From Methanosarcina barkeri 3 (lineage in GTDB: Archaea; Halobacteriota; Methanosarcinia; Methanosarcinales; Methanosarcinaceae): 64,000 bases of DNA. Position 1 is the stretch's first letter; every line of letters starts with the position of its first letter. The stretch covers positions 2,914,001 through 2,978,000 of the forward strand of contig NZ_CP009517.1 in assembly GCF_000970305.1 (NCBI RefSeq). Reading direction: 5' to 3'. Shown in pieces: positions 1 to 8,209 of the stretch. The position numbers and the translations under genes are program-made. The notes under the pieces are model-generated. The model did not search any database and had not been told where the DNA came from. It saw only the letters and a program-made list of their open reading frames with translations.

Positions 1-462
1 GCAGGTATGGAAATGACAGGCGGGCTCCTGCATATTAAAGGCAATGCCGGAGACCACGTGGGCTGTGCTTACAGAGGTAAATGGCACGGCATGAAAGGTG
101 GACGGATCCTTATAGAAGGCTCGGCACGCCACCAGCTAGGAGGCGGCATGGACGGAGGGGAAATTCTTGTAGAAGGCAATGTTGAAAGCTTCTGCGGAAT
201 CCGTCAGAATGGAGGTCTCATCTTCGTAAAAGGAAACGCTCTTCGTGGAGTAGGCGCTGAAATGGCAGGAGGCACCATAGTTATTGGGGGTAAAATTGAG
301 CGTTTCTCCCCTGGTTTTGAATTTGTGTCTATGGAAAATAGTGTCAAATCCGGTGAGACTGAGCTAATAGGCGAATTCAAGAAATTCATAGGAGACTATG
401 CAATTAGCAAGCGGGCAAAAGGAGCGCTTTACGTAATTGCAGACATAAACCCTGAACTTTGA
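1..462 (+). CDS. fmdC: Formylmethanofuran dehydrogenase subunit C, C-terminal part
   Basis: The frame is open from the window edge and ends with TGA. The 150 visible residues are rich in the spaced glycine repeats (GGxILVEG, GGLIFVKG, GGTIVIGG) of the beta-helix domain shared by FwdC/FmdC and the glutamate synthase C-terminal domain. Full subunits are about 270 residues, so roughly the first 120 lie outside the window. Subunit C is part of the complex that reduces CO2 onto methanofuran (or oxidises formylmethanofuran during methylotrophic growth). The C-D-B order matches the molybdenum-type fmdEFACDB operon of Methanosarcina, which is why fmd rather than fwd is preferred; the metal type is inferred from gene order. 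Confidence 0.93.
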   Translation, partial: AGMEMTGGLLHIKGNAGDHVGCAYRGKWHGMKGGRILIEGSARHQLGGGMDGGEILVEGNVESFCGIRQNGGLIFVKGNALRGVGAEMAGGTIVIGGKIERFSPGFEFVSMENSVKSGETELIGEFKKFIGDYAISKRAKGALYVIADINPEL

Positions 463-472
463 GGTGAGAAGC

Positions 473-862
473 ATGGAAGTAATACTCCTTACAGGAAGTA
501 CGATTAATGAAGGCAGGCTTGCCAAAGGTGGGGACAAATTTACTGACGACTACACTATGGAATGTGCATCGTGCTGGATTTCTCCAGTGGATTTTACATC
601 ACTCTGTTCCCCTGAGAAAGTAAAAGTAACGAGCGGGAATGGAAAACATTCTGTCGTAGTTTATACAAAATGTACGGACTCGGTCCAGCCAGGGCAGGTG
701 TTCATGCCGAGGGCTATTTGGGCGAATGTAATCGTCGACCCTGATACTCTTTCTACAGGTTCTCCCCTCTATAAGGGCGCTCCAGTGACGATTGAACCCA
801 CTGATGAAGAGGTTCTTAGCGCCGAAGATGTAGTATTGAAAGTTTATATCGGAGGGCAGTAA
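473..862 (+). CDS. fmdD: Formylmethanofuran dehydrogenase subunit D
   Basis: A 129-residue protein of the molybdopterin-dinucleotide-binding fold, corresponding to the C-terminal domain of larger molybdoenzymes that is a separate subunit here. The ATG at 473 is chosen over the in-frame GTG at 464 because a GAGGTGA Shine-Dalgarno (461-467) sits just before it and the product then starts MEVILLTGSTI, as family members do. The gene begins 10 bases after fmdC and ends 2 bases before fmdB, so the three genes are one transcript. It helps hold the pterin cofactor of subunit B. Length is normal for the family. Confidence 0.93.
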   Translation: MEVILLTGSTINEGRLAKGGDKFTDDYTMECASCWISPVDFTSLCSPEKVKVTSGNGKHSVVVYTKCTDSVQPGQVFMPRAIWANVIVDPDTLSTGSPLYKGAPVTIEPTDEEVLSAEDVVLKVYIGGQ

Positions 863-864
863 GT

Positions 865-2166
865 ATGATTTACAAAAACATAATCTGTCCGGTCTGCGGG
901 GCGTCCTGTGATGACATCCAGGTTGAATTCGGAGACGGAAAGATTGAAGCTAAAAACGCATGTAAAATGGGAAATGCCAAATTTCAGGAAGTTGTAAGTT
1001 CCCACAGACTCAGGCAGCCACTTAAAAAGAATGAAGGAAAATTGACACCCACAGTCTGGGATGAAGCTCTTGAGAAAGCTGCCGATATTCTTGTTTCGGC
1101 AAAGCGGCCCCTGCTTTTCATGGGCAGTGAGACCTCCTGCGAAGCACATGAAATAGGGCTCAAGATAGGGGAATACCTTGGTGCAATTGTCGATTCCAAT
1201 GCTACTATCTGTCATGGCCCAACTGCTATGGGAATCCAGGAATCCGGAAAAGTCGGTGCAACCGAAGGGCAGAAGAAAAACAGGGCCGACCTTTTAGTTT
1301 ACTGGGGAACCAATCCACTTGAATCCATGCCAAGACAGATGTCAAGGTATGCAGTTTTCCCAAGAGGTTACTGGACAAAACGCGGACGTTTTGACAGGAC
1401 AGTTATCACTGTAGATCCGAGAAAAACTCCAACTGCTGAAGCTTCCGACCTGCACGTACAGCTCAAACCTGGATCGGACTACGAACTGATTAGCGCACTT
1501 ATGACTTTACTTCACGGAAAAACTCCCCATCCGTCGGTAGAAGAGATTACCGGAGTTCCCATTCCTGTTATGGAAGAGATGCTTGATATGATGAAGAACT
1601 GCACTTTCGGAGCTATCTCAGTGGGACTCGGGCTTTCATCATCAATCGGAAAACACAGGAACGCCGAAATCGCCATGAACTTCGTAAAGGAAATGAATAA
1701 CTATTCCAAGTTCACCCTCGGAGCTCTCCGTGGCCACTGCAACGTAGCCGGCTTTAACCAGGTTGCTGCTTACATGTACGGCTATCCCTTCGGGCTTGAC
1801 TTCACACGCGGACACCCGCGTTACAATCCAGGAGAATTCACAACCGTGGACGTGCTGCGAGAAAAAGATGTGGATGCAGCTTTTGTAATGTGTGCTGACC
1901 TTGTCTGTCACATCCCTGCAGATTGCGCCTCTTATCTTGCTGAAATCCCTATGGTCTGCCTGGATATTGCTCCCTGCCCGACAGTAGCTGCTTCGGATAT
2001 CGTACTTCCCGGAGTCATTGATGCTATGGAATGTGACGGGACTTTCTACAGGCTCGATGATGTGGCAGTTCACTTTGAGCCTTTCACGACTTCGCCCTTC
2101 GAATTTACCAAGAGCAACGAAGACACCTTGAAGCAGTTGTTTGAGAAAATTAAAGCAAGAAAATAA
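865..2166 (+). CDS. fmdB: Formylmethanofuran dehydrogenase subunit B (catalytic, molybdopterin)
   Basis: A 433-residue molybdopterin oxidoreductase subunit. Cys8, Cys11, Cys15 and Cys33 form the N-terminal [4Fe-4S] motif. Cys116, in NATICHGPTAMG, matches the position that coordinates the metal (Cys or selenocysteine in FwdB/FmdB); it is a plain cysteine codon here. The enzyme catalyses reversible CO2 reduction to formylmethanofuran, the first step of CO2-based methanogenesis. It is the last gene of the fmd operon: a perfect hairpin follows, and the next gene is on the other strand. Length is normal. Mo rather than W use is inferred from operon order only. Confidence 0.95.
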   Translation: MIYKNIICPVCGASCDDIQVEFGDGKIEAKNACKMGNAKFQEVVSSHRLRQPLKKNEGKLTPTVWDEALEKAADILVSAKRPLLFMGSETSCEAHEIGLKIGEYLGAIVDSNATICHGPTAMGIQESGKVGATEGQKKNRADLLVYWGTNPLESMPRQMSRYAVFPRGYWTKRGRFDRTVITVDPRKTPTAEASDLHVQLKPGSDYELISALMTLLHGKTPHPSVEEITGVPIPVMEEMLDMMKNCTFGAISVGLGLSSSIGKHRNAEIAMNFVKEMNNYSKFTLGALRGHCNVAGFNQVAAYMYGYPFGLDFTRGHPRYNPGEFTTVDVLREKDVDAAFVMCADLVCHIPADCASYLAEIPMVCLDIAPCPTVAASDIVLPGVIDAMECDGTFYRLDDVAVHFEPFTTSPFEFTKSNEDTLKQLFEKIKARK

Positions 2167-2175
2167 TATTTTCCA

Positions 2176-2215
2176 TTTTTCTTTCTGCACATGAACTGAA
2201 AGAAAAACAATTTTT
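2176..2215 (+). terminator. Hairpin and T-run after fmdB
   Basis: A perfect 10-base inverted repeat (TTTTTCTTTC at 2176-2185, GAAAGAAAAA at 2198-2207) with a 12-base loop, followed by TTTTT at 2211-2215. It lies 9 bases past the fmdB stop, which fits the end of the operon. Archaeal termination needs mainly the T-run, so the role of the stem is inferred. Confidence 0.6.
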
Positions 2216-2330
2216 AAGGGAGGGGTTATTTCTCTCCCACTCCTTTTCTCGAAATTTACGCTGGCAAGCAACAGGTAGGAAAATAGAACATAGAAGTACT
2301 GCAAGTGATGGAGTATAAAAATGTACAGTC

Positions 2331-2999
2331 TTACTTCTGTGCTTCTAGAGCTCTTTGTCGCTTAACGAATCGAACTCCCATCTCAAAGGCCTTTTCACAG
2401 TCGTGAGGAAACACTTCTTTTCGCCTTTTTGCTTTTTCTTCGGGATCAAATCTATCTGAAACATACTTTGAATAGTCATCAAACTGATATGTATCGGCAC
2501 TATATAGTGATTCTGAGTATCCAAAGATTCTTTTCGTAAAATTTTCGTTTAGTTCTATGGTTTTTCTGAGACCGAACATATCGAAGTATTCTTCCTTTAC
2601 CCCCATTGTGTAGATAAAACCAACAGGAGTGTTTTTCGGATAGAGCGAGGGCAGATTATCGGAATACGTCAGGTATGGAAACACATAGCGTTCCATAAAC
2701 GACCTCATCTCACCTGTTGAGTTTCCAAGATAGATGGGTGAACCCAGGATCACTGCATCTGCATCTTTTAACTTCTCAAGCACAGGTGTTAGCTCATCCT
2801 TCATTGCACATTTTCCATAACTTTTTCCACCCTTTAATTTGCAGGAAAAACAACTTGTACAGCCTTTAAAGTTGAGGTCATAGAGATGGATTAACTCAAC
2901 TTCTGCACCTTCAGAATTTGCACCTTCAAGAGCTTTTTCCAGTAGAGTAGCTGTGTTCCATTTCTTTCGAGGGCTTCCGTTTATTGCTATTACTTTCAT
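2331..2999 (-). CDS. Iron-sulfur flavoprotein (flavodoxin-like, Isf family)
   Basis: A 222-residue protein starting MKVIAINGSPRKKWNTATLL, the FMN-binding N-terminus of the NADPH-dependent FMN reductase / flavodoxin-like fold. Cys47, Cys50, Cys53 and Cys64 make a compact CX2CX2CX10C cluster, the hallmark of the iron-sulfur flavoproteins described from Methanosarcina thermophila, which carry one [4Fe-4S] cluster and FMN and pass electrons between ferredoxin and small acceptors such as O2 or peroxide. The gap between the third and fourth cysteine is longer than in the type member. It is transcribed toward fmdB and away from the HxlR relic at 3279; HxlR regulators often neighbour flavin reductases, so that relic may once have controlled this gene. 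Confidence 0.85.
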   Translation of the reverse strand: MKVIAINGSPRKKWNTATLLEKALEGANSEGAEVELIHLYDLNFKGCTSCFSCKLKGGKSYGKCAMKDELTPVLEKLKDADAVILGSPIYLGNSTGEMRSFMERYVFPYLTYSDNLPSLYPKNTPVGFIYTMGVKEEYFDMFGLRKTIELNENFTKRIFGYSESLYSADTYQFDDYSKYVSDRFDPEEKAKRRKEVFPHDCEKAFEMGVRFVKRQRALEAQK

Positions 3000-3278
3000 G
3001 ATTTTTACCTCTTTTTTAATTCTTCTAAATTAGTTTTTTAATATCTCAAAAAGACTTCAATATGGCACTGTCAAGTATACGGAGGCTGACATTTCATAAG
3101 TTCAACAATAGTTAGAGAAATTTCGTAATCCAATATGCCCACAGTACAAATATTTATAGTTCGAGATAATCTTTTAGAACTTATCATACCTAGAGATTAA
3201 TATCTTACCTTGTTAATATATTAATTAGAAGAACTTTTGTAACAATGTATCCAATAAGTATGTATTGAGGAATTTTAC

Positions 3279-3574
3279 GTGAAATCTGAAAAAGAGTCGA
3301 AGTCAAACGTAAATGAGTATGTTGAAGTATTTGGAAGTAAGTGGAATCTCCTTATAATATCACATTTGCGAGAAATACTCTTCGATACACAGAACTACAC
3401 AAAAGAATGTATGGAATCAACGCTAAAACGATAACAACGTATCTCAGAAAGAACGAGGAAAGGCACTTTTTCCTGTTCTTGAGACGATGTCAGAATAGAG
3501 CAAAAAATCTCCTGGTAAAAATGACTAATAATGAAGAGACTCATAAAACAGAAATTAACTTTTATTTAAACTAA
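3279..3574 (+). pseudogene. Decayed HxlR-family transcriptional regulator
   Basis: A GTG at 3279 with a TGAGG site 8 bases upstream opens a frame reading YVEVFGSKWNLLIISHLRE, the start of an HxlR winged helix. That frame then loses similarity and stops at 3434. The recognition-helix part continues in another frame from about 3371 (LRYTELHKRMYGINAKTI, matching the HxlR LRFxELxRRIxGIxxKxLT pattern), after which similarity breaks down again. At least one frameshift, probably two, is needed to restore the domain, so this is a relic. A perfect palindrome TTAATATATTAA lies about 60 bases upstream between this relic and the divergent flavoprotein gene and could be its old operator. Confidence 0.7.
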
Positions 3575-3585
3575 ATACTAAAACT

Positions 3586-3974
3586 TTTGGGATTACGACA
3601 GTTCTCGATGATAAAATTAAAATGAATATGCAAGAAATGAAAAAAGTATCGTTATCTTCATCAAAAGTTAACTGCTTTACTAGAAAATAAATATCTTTTT
3701 TGATCCTTCTAGCTCCGATTCAAAACATTCTTGAGTCCGAAATTATTGATATTAGGATAATTGTCAATGAGAATTGGATTGACTCTGTATCCTTTTTATC
3801 CTTTCCTCCTTACAGGACTTTGCGTATATTTTTCCTTCGATATCGAGAGACTGTCATAACTGCGACCGTAGTTGAAGTCTAAGTAATTCTTTAATATGTG
3901 CGTGTGCATTTATTAACTTGCTAGAACTGGCTGAATCGTCAGTTAACAAAGCATTAAACAAGGAGTATGTGAAA
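3586..3974 (+). other. Gene-free stretch before the SIMPL gene
   Basis: No frame here has recognisable similarity, codon bias or a good ribosome site. One short frame downstream of the HxlR relic (3579-3690) may be more of the same debris. Confidence 0.4.
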
Positions 3975-4724
3975 ATGCCACAGGAAAATAAAAACGATAA
4001 GCTTTATTACGTTATCATTGCGCTATCAGTTGTTCTGGTGCTGATGTCAGCAACAACATATGCCATTTCACAGAGTGGGTCCGAAAAGAATACGGAAAAT
4101 ACTCTTTCTGTTAGTGGATATGCTGAACAGAAAATTATCCCTGACACGGCAACATTGAATATCGGTGCTGTAGTTCAATCTGAAACTGCAAAGGAAGCGG
4201 CAGATAAAAATGCAGTTCTTATGAGCGCTGTAATAGCAGAACTCAAAGCAATGGGATTGCAGGACAAGGAAATACGGACATCCTATGTTTCCGTGTCCCC
4301 GGTATACAATTATGACGTGAACAATACGCAAACAATCAAAGGTTACTCTGCGTCCAACAGTGTGCAGATCACAACCAAAAATCTTGACAACCTGAGTGAG
4401 ATCATTGACAGGTCTACAGCTGCCGGAGCTAATGATATTGGAAGCATTTCATTCTCGGTATCCGATGAAAAGCAAAAACAGCTTCGTGAAGAACTAATGA
4501 ATGAAGCAGTGGCAGATGCATCCTCTAAAGCCACTACGCTTGCTAAGAGCCTGGGGACTGAGATAACCAGTGTGCATACTTTGTCTGTAAGTGAAAACAA
4601 TGATTCCGGAGTAAATTACGAATACGATATGGCAACAACAGCAAAGGGAGCAGTGTCCACCCCAATTCAGCCAGGCGAATCTACTGTCTCAATGTCGGTA
4701 CAGGTTATGTACCACATTAAATAA
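3975..4724 (+). CDS. SIMPL-domain (DUF541) membrane-anchored protein
   Basis: A 249-residue protein with an N-terminal hydrophobic anchor (about residues 11-32) and then a SIMPL/DUF541 domain: TLSVSGYAEQKIIPDTATLN, then the periodic AADKNAVLMSAVIAELKAMG helix and the conserved GYSASNSVQI strand. These proteins fold into oligomeric outward-facing domains (BP26/YggE relatives); their biochemical role is poorly known and has been linked to oxidative stress in bacteria. The ATG at 3975 is chosen because AAGGAG (3959-3964) lies 10 bases upstream; the frame is open further upstream without a better site. The gene stands alone, and a strong hairpin follows the stop. Confidence 0.88.
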   Translation: MPQENKNDKLYYVIIALSVVLVLMSATTYAISQSGSEKNTENTLSVSGYAEQKIIPDTATLNIGAVVQSETAKEAADKNAVLMSAVIAELKAMGLQDKEIRTSYVSVSPVYNYDVNNTQTIKGYSASNSVQITTKNLDNLSEIIDRSTAAGANDIGSISFSVSDEKQKQLREELMNEAVADASSKATTLAKSLGTEITSVHTLSVSENNDSGVNYEYDMATTAKGAVSTPIQPGESTVSMSVQVMYHIK

Positions 4725-4768
4725 GGAATTCGGACTAAATAATTTAAGCACTGAAGTATATAATGATC

Positions 4769-4804
4769 AGAAGTTGCAGATAAAGAATGTTATTTGCAAC
4801 TTCT
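4769..4804 (+). other. Strong 15-bp hairpin after the SIMPL gene
   Basis: AGAAGTTGCAGATAA (4769-4783) pairs with TTATTTGCAACTTCT (4790-4804), fully complementary except one G-T pair, with a 6-base loop. No T-run follows directly, so it may be an RNA-stabilising 3' end or an element relic rather than a terminator. A second smaller palindrome (TTGCAAT / ATTGCAA) lies near 4890. The stretch from 4725 to 5193 holds no credible gene. Confidence 0.45.
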
Positions 4805-5193
4805 CAGACCAATGCGCATTCTATTTATTATCTATCGGTTGATGCCTATGGTCTTCTCTTTTTACTTTTTATATATGATTTTCTGAGATTGCAATTTAAT
4901 TGCAACAGAATGCAGCTAAAATAGGTAGAAAAAGTGTCCTTTAAAGATTCTCTTTTTAAGCACAGGAACGTAGAAACATAAAAAGTTAAAAAGTATTTTA
5001 TGCTCCTCCAATGTTTTTAGTAAGGAACTTTCACGGTTGAGCTCTGAAGCCAATAGCATAAGACATCAAACTGCCTATGTACTTCATTTTACCTGCAATG
5101 AAAGTTATATGAAACCTTCTGTAAATATGACCGTATTGTCCTGGAAGTGACTAAATTTTACAGCAGGAGTTACAAATTATGAAGTTACAAGTT

Positions 5194-5259
5194 ATGAAAA
5201 GCGAAGATACAAAGAAGTTATAAATTATGGAAAGTGAAAATACAAAGAAGTTACAAATT
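5194..5259 (+). repeat. 33-bp tandem duplication over the purN start
   Basis: Two copies with a period of 33 bases, each beginning with ATG (5194 and 5227). The first copy reads MKSEDTKKL and then stops, the second reads MESENTKKLQ and continues as PurN. They are in the same frame, so the upstream copy is now a 9-codon mini-frame ahead of the real start. Confidence 0.8.
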
Positions 5260-5844
5260 GCAATATTTGCTTCTCACACAGGAACCAATATGCAAGCGAT
5301 TATTGATGCTTGCAGAAGAGGGGATTTGAATGGGGACGTATGTGCTGTTATAAGTAATAACTCAAATTCGCAAGCTTTGGAGAAAGCAAGAACATCGGGA
5401 GTTCGTGCATATCATCTAAGTAATAAAACACATCCAGAAGAAGATGAACTAGATGAAGCAATATATAAAGTACTAACTGAAAGTGGCACAAATATAGTCG
5501 TCCTTGCAGGATACATGAAAAAGATAGGACCTAAGGTTTTGAAACATTACAAAGGACGTATACTCAACATTCATCCTTCACTCTTGCCCAAATACGGTGG
5601 CAAAGGAATGTACGGAAGTAACGTACACAGAGCGGTTATTGATGCAGGAGAGAAAATTACAGGGGTTACAATCCATTTGGTAGAAGAGGAATATGATACA
5701 GGAAAAATAATTAGGCAATGTGAAATTGAAGTTCTAGAAAGTGATACAATAGATACCCTGTCAAAAAGGGTACTTGAAAAAGAGAACTCCTTCTATGTAG
5801 AAACTTTGAAACTAATAAGCGAAAACGAAATTAAATTGCAGTGA
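5227..5844 (+). CDS. purN: Phosphoribosylglycinamide formyltransferase (PurN-type)
   Basis: A 205-residue formyltransferase of the GAR transformylase family. It shows the substrate-binding N-terminus (ASHTGTNMQAI, usually GSGTNLQAI), the catalytic Asn-His pair in LNIHPSLLPKYGG and the Asp in VEEEYDTGKII. It transfers the formyl group of 10-formyl-tetrahydrofolate to GAR, step 3 of purine synthesis. Length is close to the E. coli enzyme. The N-terminal glycine pair is altered, so substrate preference is not certain. The ribosome site is weak and the 5' end is duplicated. It is not next to other pur genes; purP lies 35 kb away. A folate-type formyl donor is notable because methanogens mainly use tetrahydrosarcinapterin. 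Confidence 0.82.
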   Translation: MESENTKKLQIAIFASHTGTNMQAIIDACRRGDLNGDVCAVISNNSNSQALEKARTSGVRAYHLSNKTHPEEDELDEAIYKVLTESGTNIVVLAGYMKKIGPKVLKHYKGRILNIHPSLLPKYGGKGMYGSNVHRAVIDAGEKITGVTIHLVEEEYDTGKIIRQCEIEVLESDTIDTLSKRVLEKENSFYVETLKLISENEIKLQ

Positions 5845-6083
5845 TCGAAATGGCAGTGAGTTTGTTGTTGTTTATGTTATATTACTTCTGTCAGGTGGTC
5901 TTGTTCTGCAATATAGCTGTCACTGAGCTGATACTATCTCGCATGGTATTATTACACATAAGGTTTTCATTGTCTGCCTTAAAGGTCACAACGCCGTTAT
6001 TTAATCCTGAACTACCTAACATATTTTACTGCCCAATTTATCGGTGCTGCTGCCAAAAGAATGTATCTGCATGAATTTGACTA

Positions 6084-6830
6084 TCAAAATTCCTGAACTT
6101 CTGAAGTTCGAGACATTATTGCATGATATTTGTATTCATAATACATTGATTTTACAAAAGTAGCCTCAAAATTGTATTTTTCGGCTATTTTTTTTATTGC
6201 ATTGGGGTTATGGGAAAAACCGAGAATGTCTTTTGGGTGATTGTTCAAGCTTGCAGATAACATAACTTTAAATTCAAAGCCAACTTTGCGTAAAATATTC
6301 AAGAAACCTGCGTTTTGTGAGAACAGCCCTATTTTCCATAATGGGTATAATCGGGGGTCCAGTATGTCGAACAACACAATTTTACCCCCTTTATTAAGGT
6401 AATTTGATGCATTAAAGATAAAACTGTCAATTTCCTGGGATGTCAAATATTGGACCACTCCAGCTGCGGTTATTCGGTCAAAGGAGCAATCAAGTTTCTC
6501 CCAGACAGTTTTGTCATCAGCCTGAATTAACGATATATTCCCATATTTTCTGTCCCTAACTTTTTTGCTTGCTTCATCAAGCATGGATGCTGAAAAGTCA
6601 ACCCCTACAAGGTGTTCATATTCCGGCGCATAGTAAACCAGAAGTTCACCTGCACCGCATCCAAAGTCAAGCAGGGTTTTACCACCATCCAGATGGAACA
6701 GTTTTTCCTTAGCTTCCATGGAAATAAATTCCTCAGCTGAAGATCTATGGCCACCGTCTCTCCGATCTGCGAAAAATTCGACCCAAAAATCCTTTAATTT
6801 GGATACGTTTTTTTCATTCTCCCCGAACAT
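6084..6830 (-). CDS. Class I SAM-dependent methyltransferase
   Basis: A 248-residue methyltransferase. The glycine-rich SAM motif I is TLLDFGCGAGELL (about residues 53-65), followed by the acidic LVGVDFSASMLDEA and post-motif strands FDRITAAGVVQYLTS and LNKGGKIVLFDIL. The substrate is unknown; the layout resembles UbiE/Coq5-like and antibiotic O-methyltransferases, which is as far as sequence reading allows. It is a single gene with a gene-free 460 bp region upstream and debris downstream (5845-6083, where no frame is convincing). Base composition is similar to its neighbours. Confidence 0.85.
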   Translation of the reverse strand: MFGENEKNVSKLKDFWVEFFADRRDGGHRSSAEEFISMEAKEKLFHLDGGKTLLDFGCGAGELLVYYAPEYEHLVGVDFSASMLDEASKKVRDRKYGNISLIQADDKTVWEKLDCSFDRITAAGVVQYLTSQEIDSFIFNASNYLNKGGKIVLFDILDPRLYPLWKIGLFSQNAGFLNILRKVGFEFKVMLSASLNNHPKDILGFSHNPNAIKKIAEKYNFEATFVKSMYYEYKYHAIMSRTSEVQEF

Positions 6831-7292
6831 AACTGCTATCCCAAATTTTACTTTTTTATATATTTTCCCAAATAATATTCCTAAAATGAGTTATTATTTT
6901 AAGGTTTATAAAGCTTATTCTGTGATTTAAACACAGTCTCACCACTTTTCTAATAGGAAAAGGTATGTTAACTAGTTATATCTTATTTAAAAGATTAATA
7001 ATTTTTAATTTTCGTGTTTAACAGCTTATGTTCCTTTTTTTGTATTTAAACTAAATTAGTAAAACATAGTACGTTTTCATTTTTTATCAGAAAAAAATTG
7101 CAATTCTTTTCGTTAGCATCATACTTTGCAGCTATCTATATTAAGTATGACCTAAACTCAAGTTTGAGTCTAAATTGGGATATAATTTTTTTTAAAATCC
7201 ATTATTGTCTTAATTATAGAAAAAGTAAAATAAACTCTAATTTAATAGCGAGTTTAAAAGAATCCTCTTTAAACTTATATTCTAAAGTTTGA
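6831..7292. other. Gene-free AT-rich stretch
   Basis: Between the divergently oriented methyltransferase and the 3' end of the cytochrome b5-like gene. Short frames occur but none has a ribosome site or recognisable content. It probably contains the methyltransferase promoter at its left end. Confidence 0.4.
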
Positions 7293-7754
7293 TTATTTCT
7301 TTAAAGTCCCTACAACAGGATAACCTTTTAATATTTTAGCTCCATGTGGTGTTTTGTCCATTTTTCCAGTAAGATCTGTCCCAGCATTGCATCCTTTATG
7401 ACTGCCATTTTTCCAAAGATCATCATCAGAGACATCATAGACCTGCCCTTCATAGGCAACGTACGCGACCCCGTTTTTACCATTGTACTCTGCAAGTTCT
7501 TCAAGTGTATATTCTTTTGTTTTCGATTTATCAGTCACATTCTGCGTTTCAGTTGTATTTTGTCTCTCAATTGCCTTTTCTCCAGTTGGAGTAGATACTT
7601 CAATTGGAGTTACAACCTCTTCTGGAGTTCCAGTTTCGTTTGGAGTTCCAGTTTCGTTTGGAACTACAGGTTCGTTTCCTGAACATCCTATTGCGAGGAA
7701 TGTGCTGAATAACAGTACCAATATAATAAGTGCTTTCCTCACTATTTCACCCAT
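7293..7754 (-). CDS. Lipoprotein with cytochrome b5-like heme-binding domain
   Basis: A 153-residue protein with a signal peptide ending in a lipobox (LAIGC, Cys24), a Thr/Glu/Pro-rich spacer of about 45 residues containing a perfect NETGTP NETGTP repeat, and a C-terminal cytochrome b5-like heme/steroid-binding domain (YTLEELAEYNGKNGVAYVAY to the end). The histidines in NGSHKGCNAG and TPHGAKI are the likely axial heme ligands by family comparison. It is expected to be anchored on the outer face of the membrane, perhaps in electron transfer. It is a single gene. Heme use is inferred; some members of this short family bind other ligands. Confidence 0.85.
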   Translation of the reverse strand: MGEIVRKALIILVLLFSTFLAIGCSGNEPVVPNETGTPNETGTPEEVVTPIEVSTPTGEKAIERQNTTETQNVTDKSKTKEYTLEELAEYNGKNGVAYVAYEGQVYDVSDDDLWKNGSHKGCNAGTDLTGKMDKTPHGAKILKGYPVVGTLKK

Positions 7755-7774
7755 ACAGTATAGTTATGTATCCT

Positions 7775-7920
7775 GAAATGATTTCGCAGATTCAAAACCA
7801 GTTGAAAGTTCAGTTAATAATACAAAAGCAAGCGATGAAAGTTCAGTTAATGATACAAAAGCAAGCGATGAAAGTTCAGTTAATGATACAAAAGCAAGCG
7901 ATACGGAAATGAAAAGTTAA
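7775..7920 (+). pseudogene. Tail of a repeat-rich secreted protein, with 33-bp tandem repeats
   Basis: Three 33-base units (7801-7833, 7834-7866, 7867-7899; the last two identical) read in frame as SSVNDTKASDE repeats and end at TAA 7918-7920. The frame is closed upstream by TGA at 7774, and no start or signal peptide is present, so this looks like the surviving C-terminal tail of a Ser/Asp/Asn-rich surface protein. The bases just upstream (TATCCTGAAATGATTTCGC) recur at about 27059 inside a mobile-element relic, suggesting that an element cut the gene. The rest of 7755-8209 holds nothing I recognise. Confidence 0.55.
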
Positions 7921-8209
7921 GTAAATTCTAGTATATTTCTAGCACATTATAGTTAGATAAAGTGGGATAAACTCAAAATCGAAGTAGAACGAATATAATG
8001 TGCTAAGAATTTGTAAATATTATTTTCTGCATATTTTATTGAATAATTTATAAAATTTTAATATATTGAGTAATTCTAATCACAATGATGAACACTAATT
8101 TGGAATAATTTTAATATCAGACGTTATCTTTTTATCATACTACTAACTAACCATTTGCCCGGAGAAATCATTTTTAATATATTAAAAAAGAATTTTCTTT
8201 CGTGGTAGC

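Noticed and set aside
865-2166. Selenocysteine in formylmethanofuran dehydrogenase subunit B
   Set aside because: The active-site position is an ordinary cysteine codon, with no in-frame TGA.
1642-2304. Long antisense frame over fmdB
   Set aside because: A shadow of the fmdB codon pattern without its own signals.
3579-3690. Separate small gene after the HxlR relic
   Set aside because: No start signal and no recognisable content; taken as debris.
5841-6074. 77-codon frame after purN
   Set aside because: Composition is unlike protein and no start signal exists.
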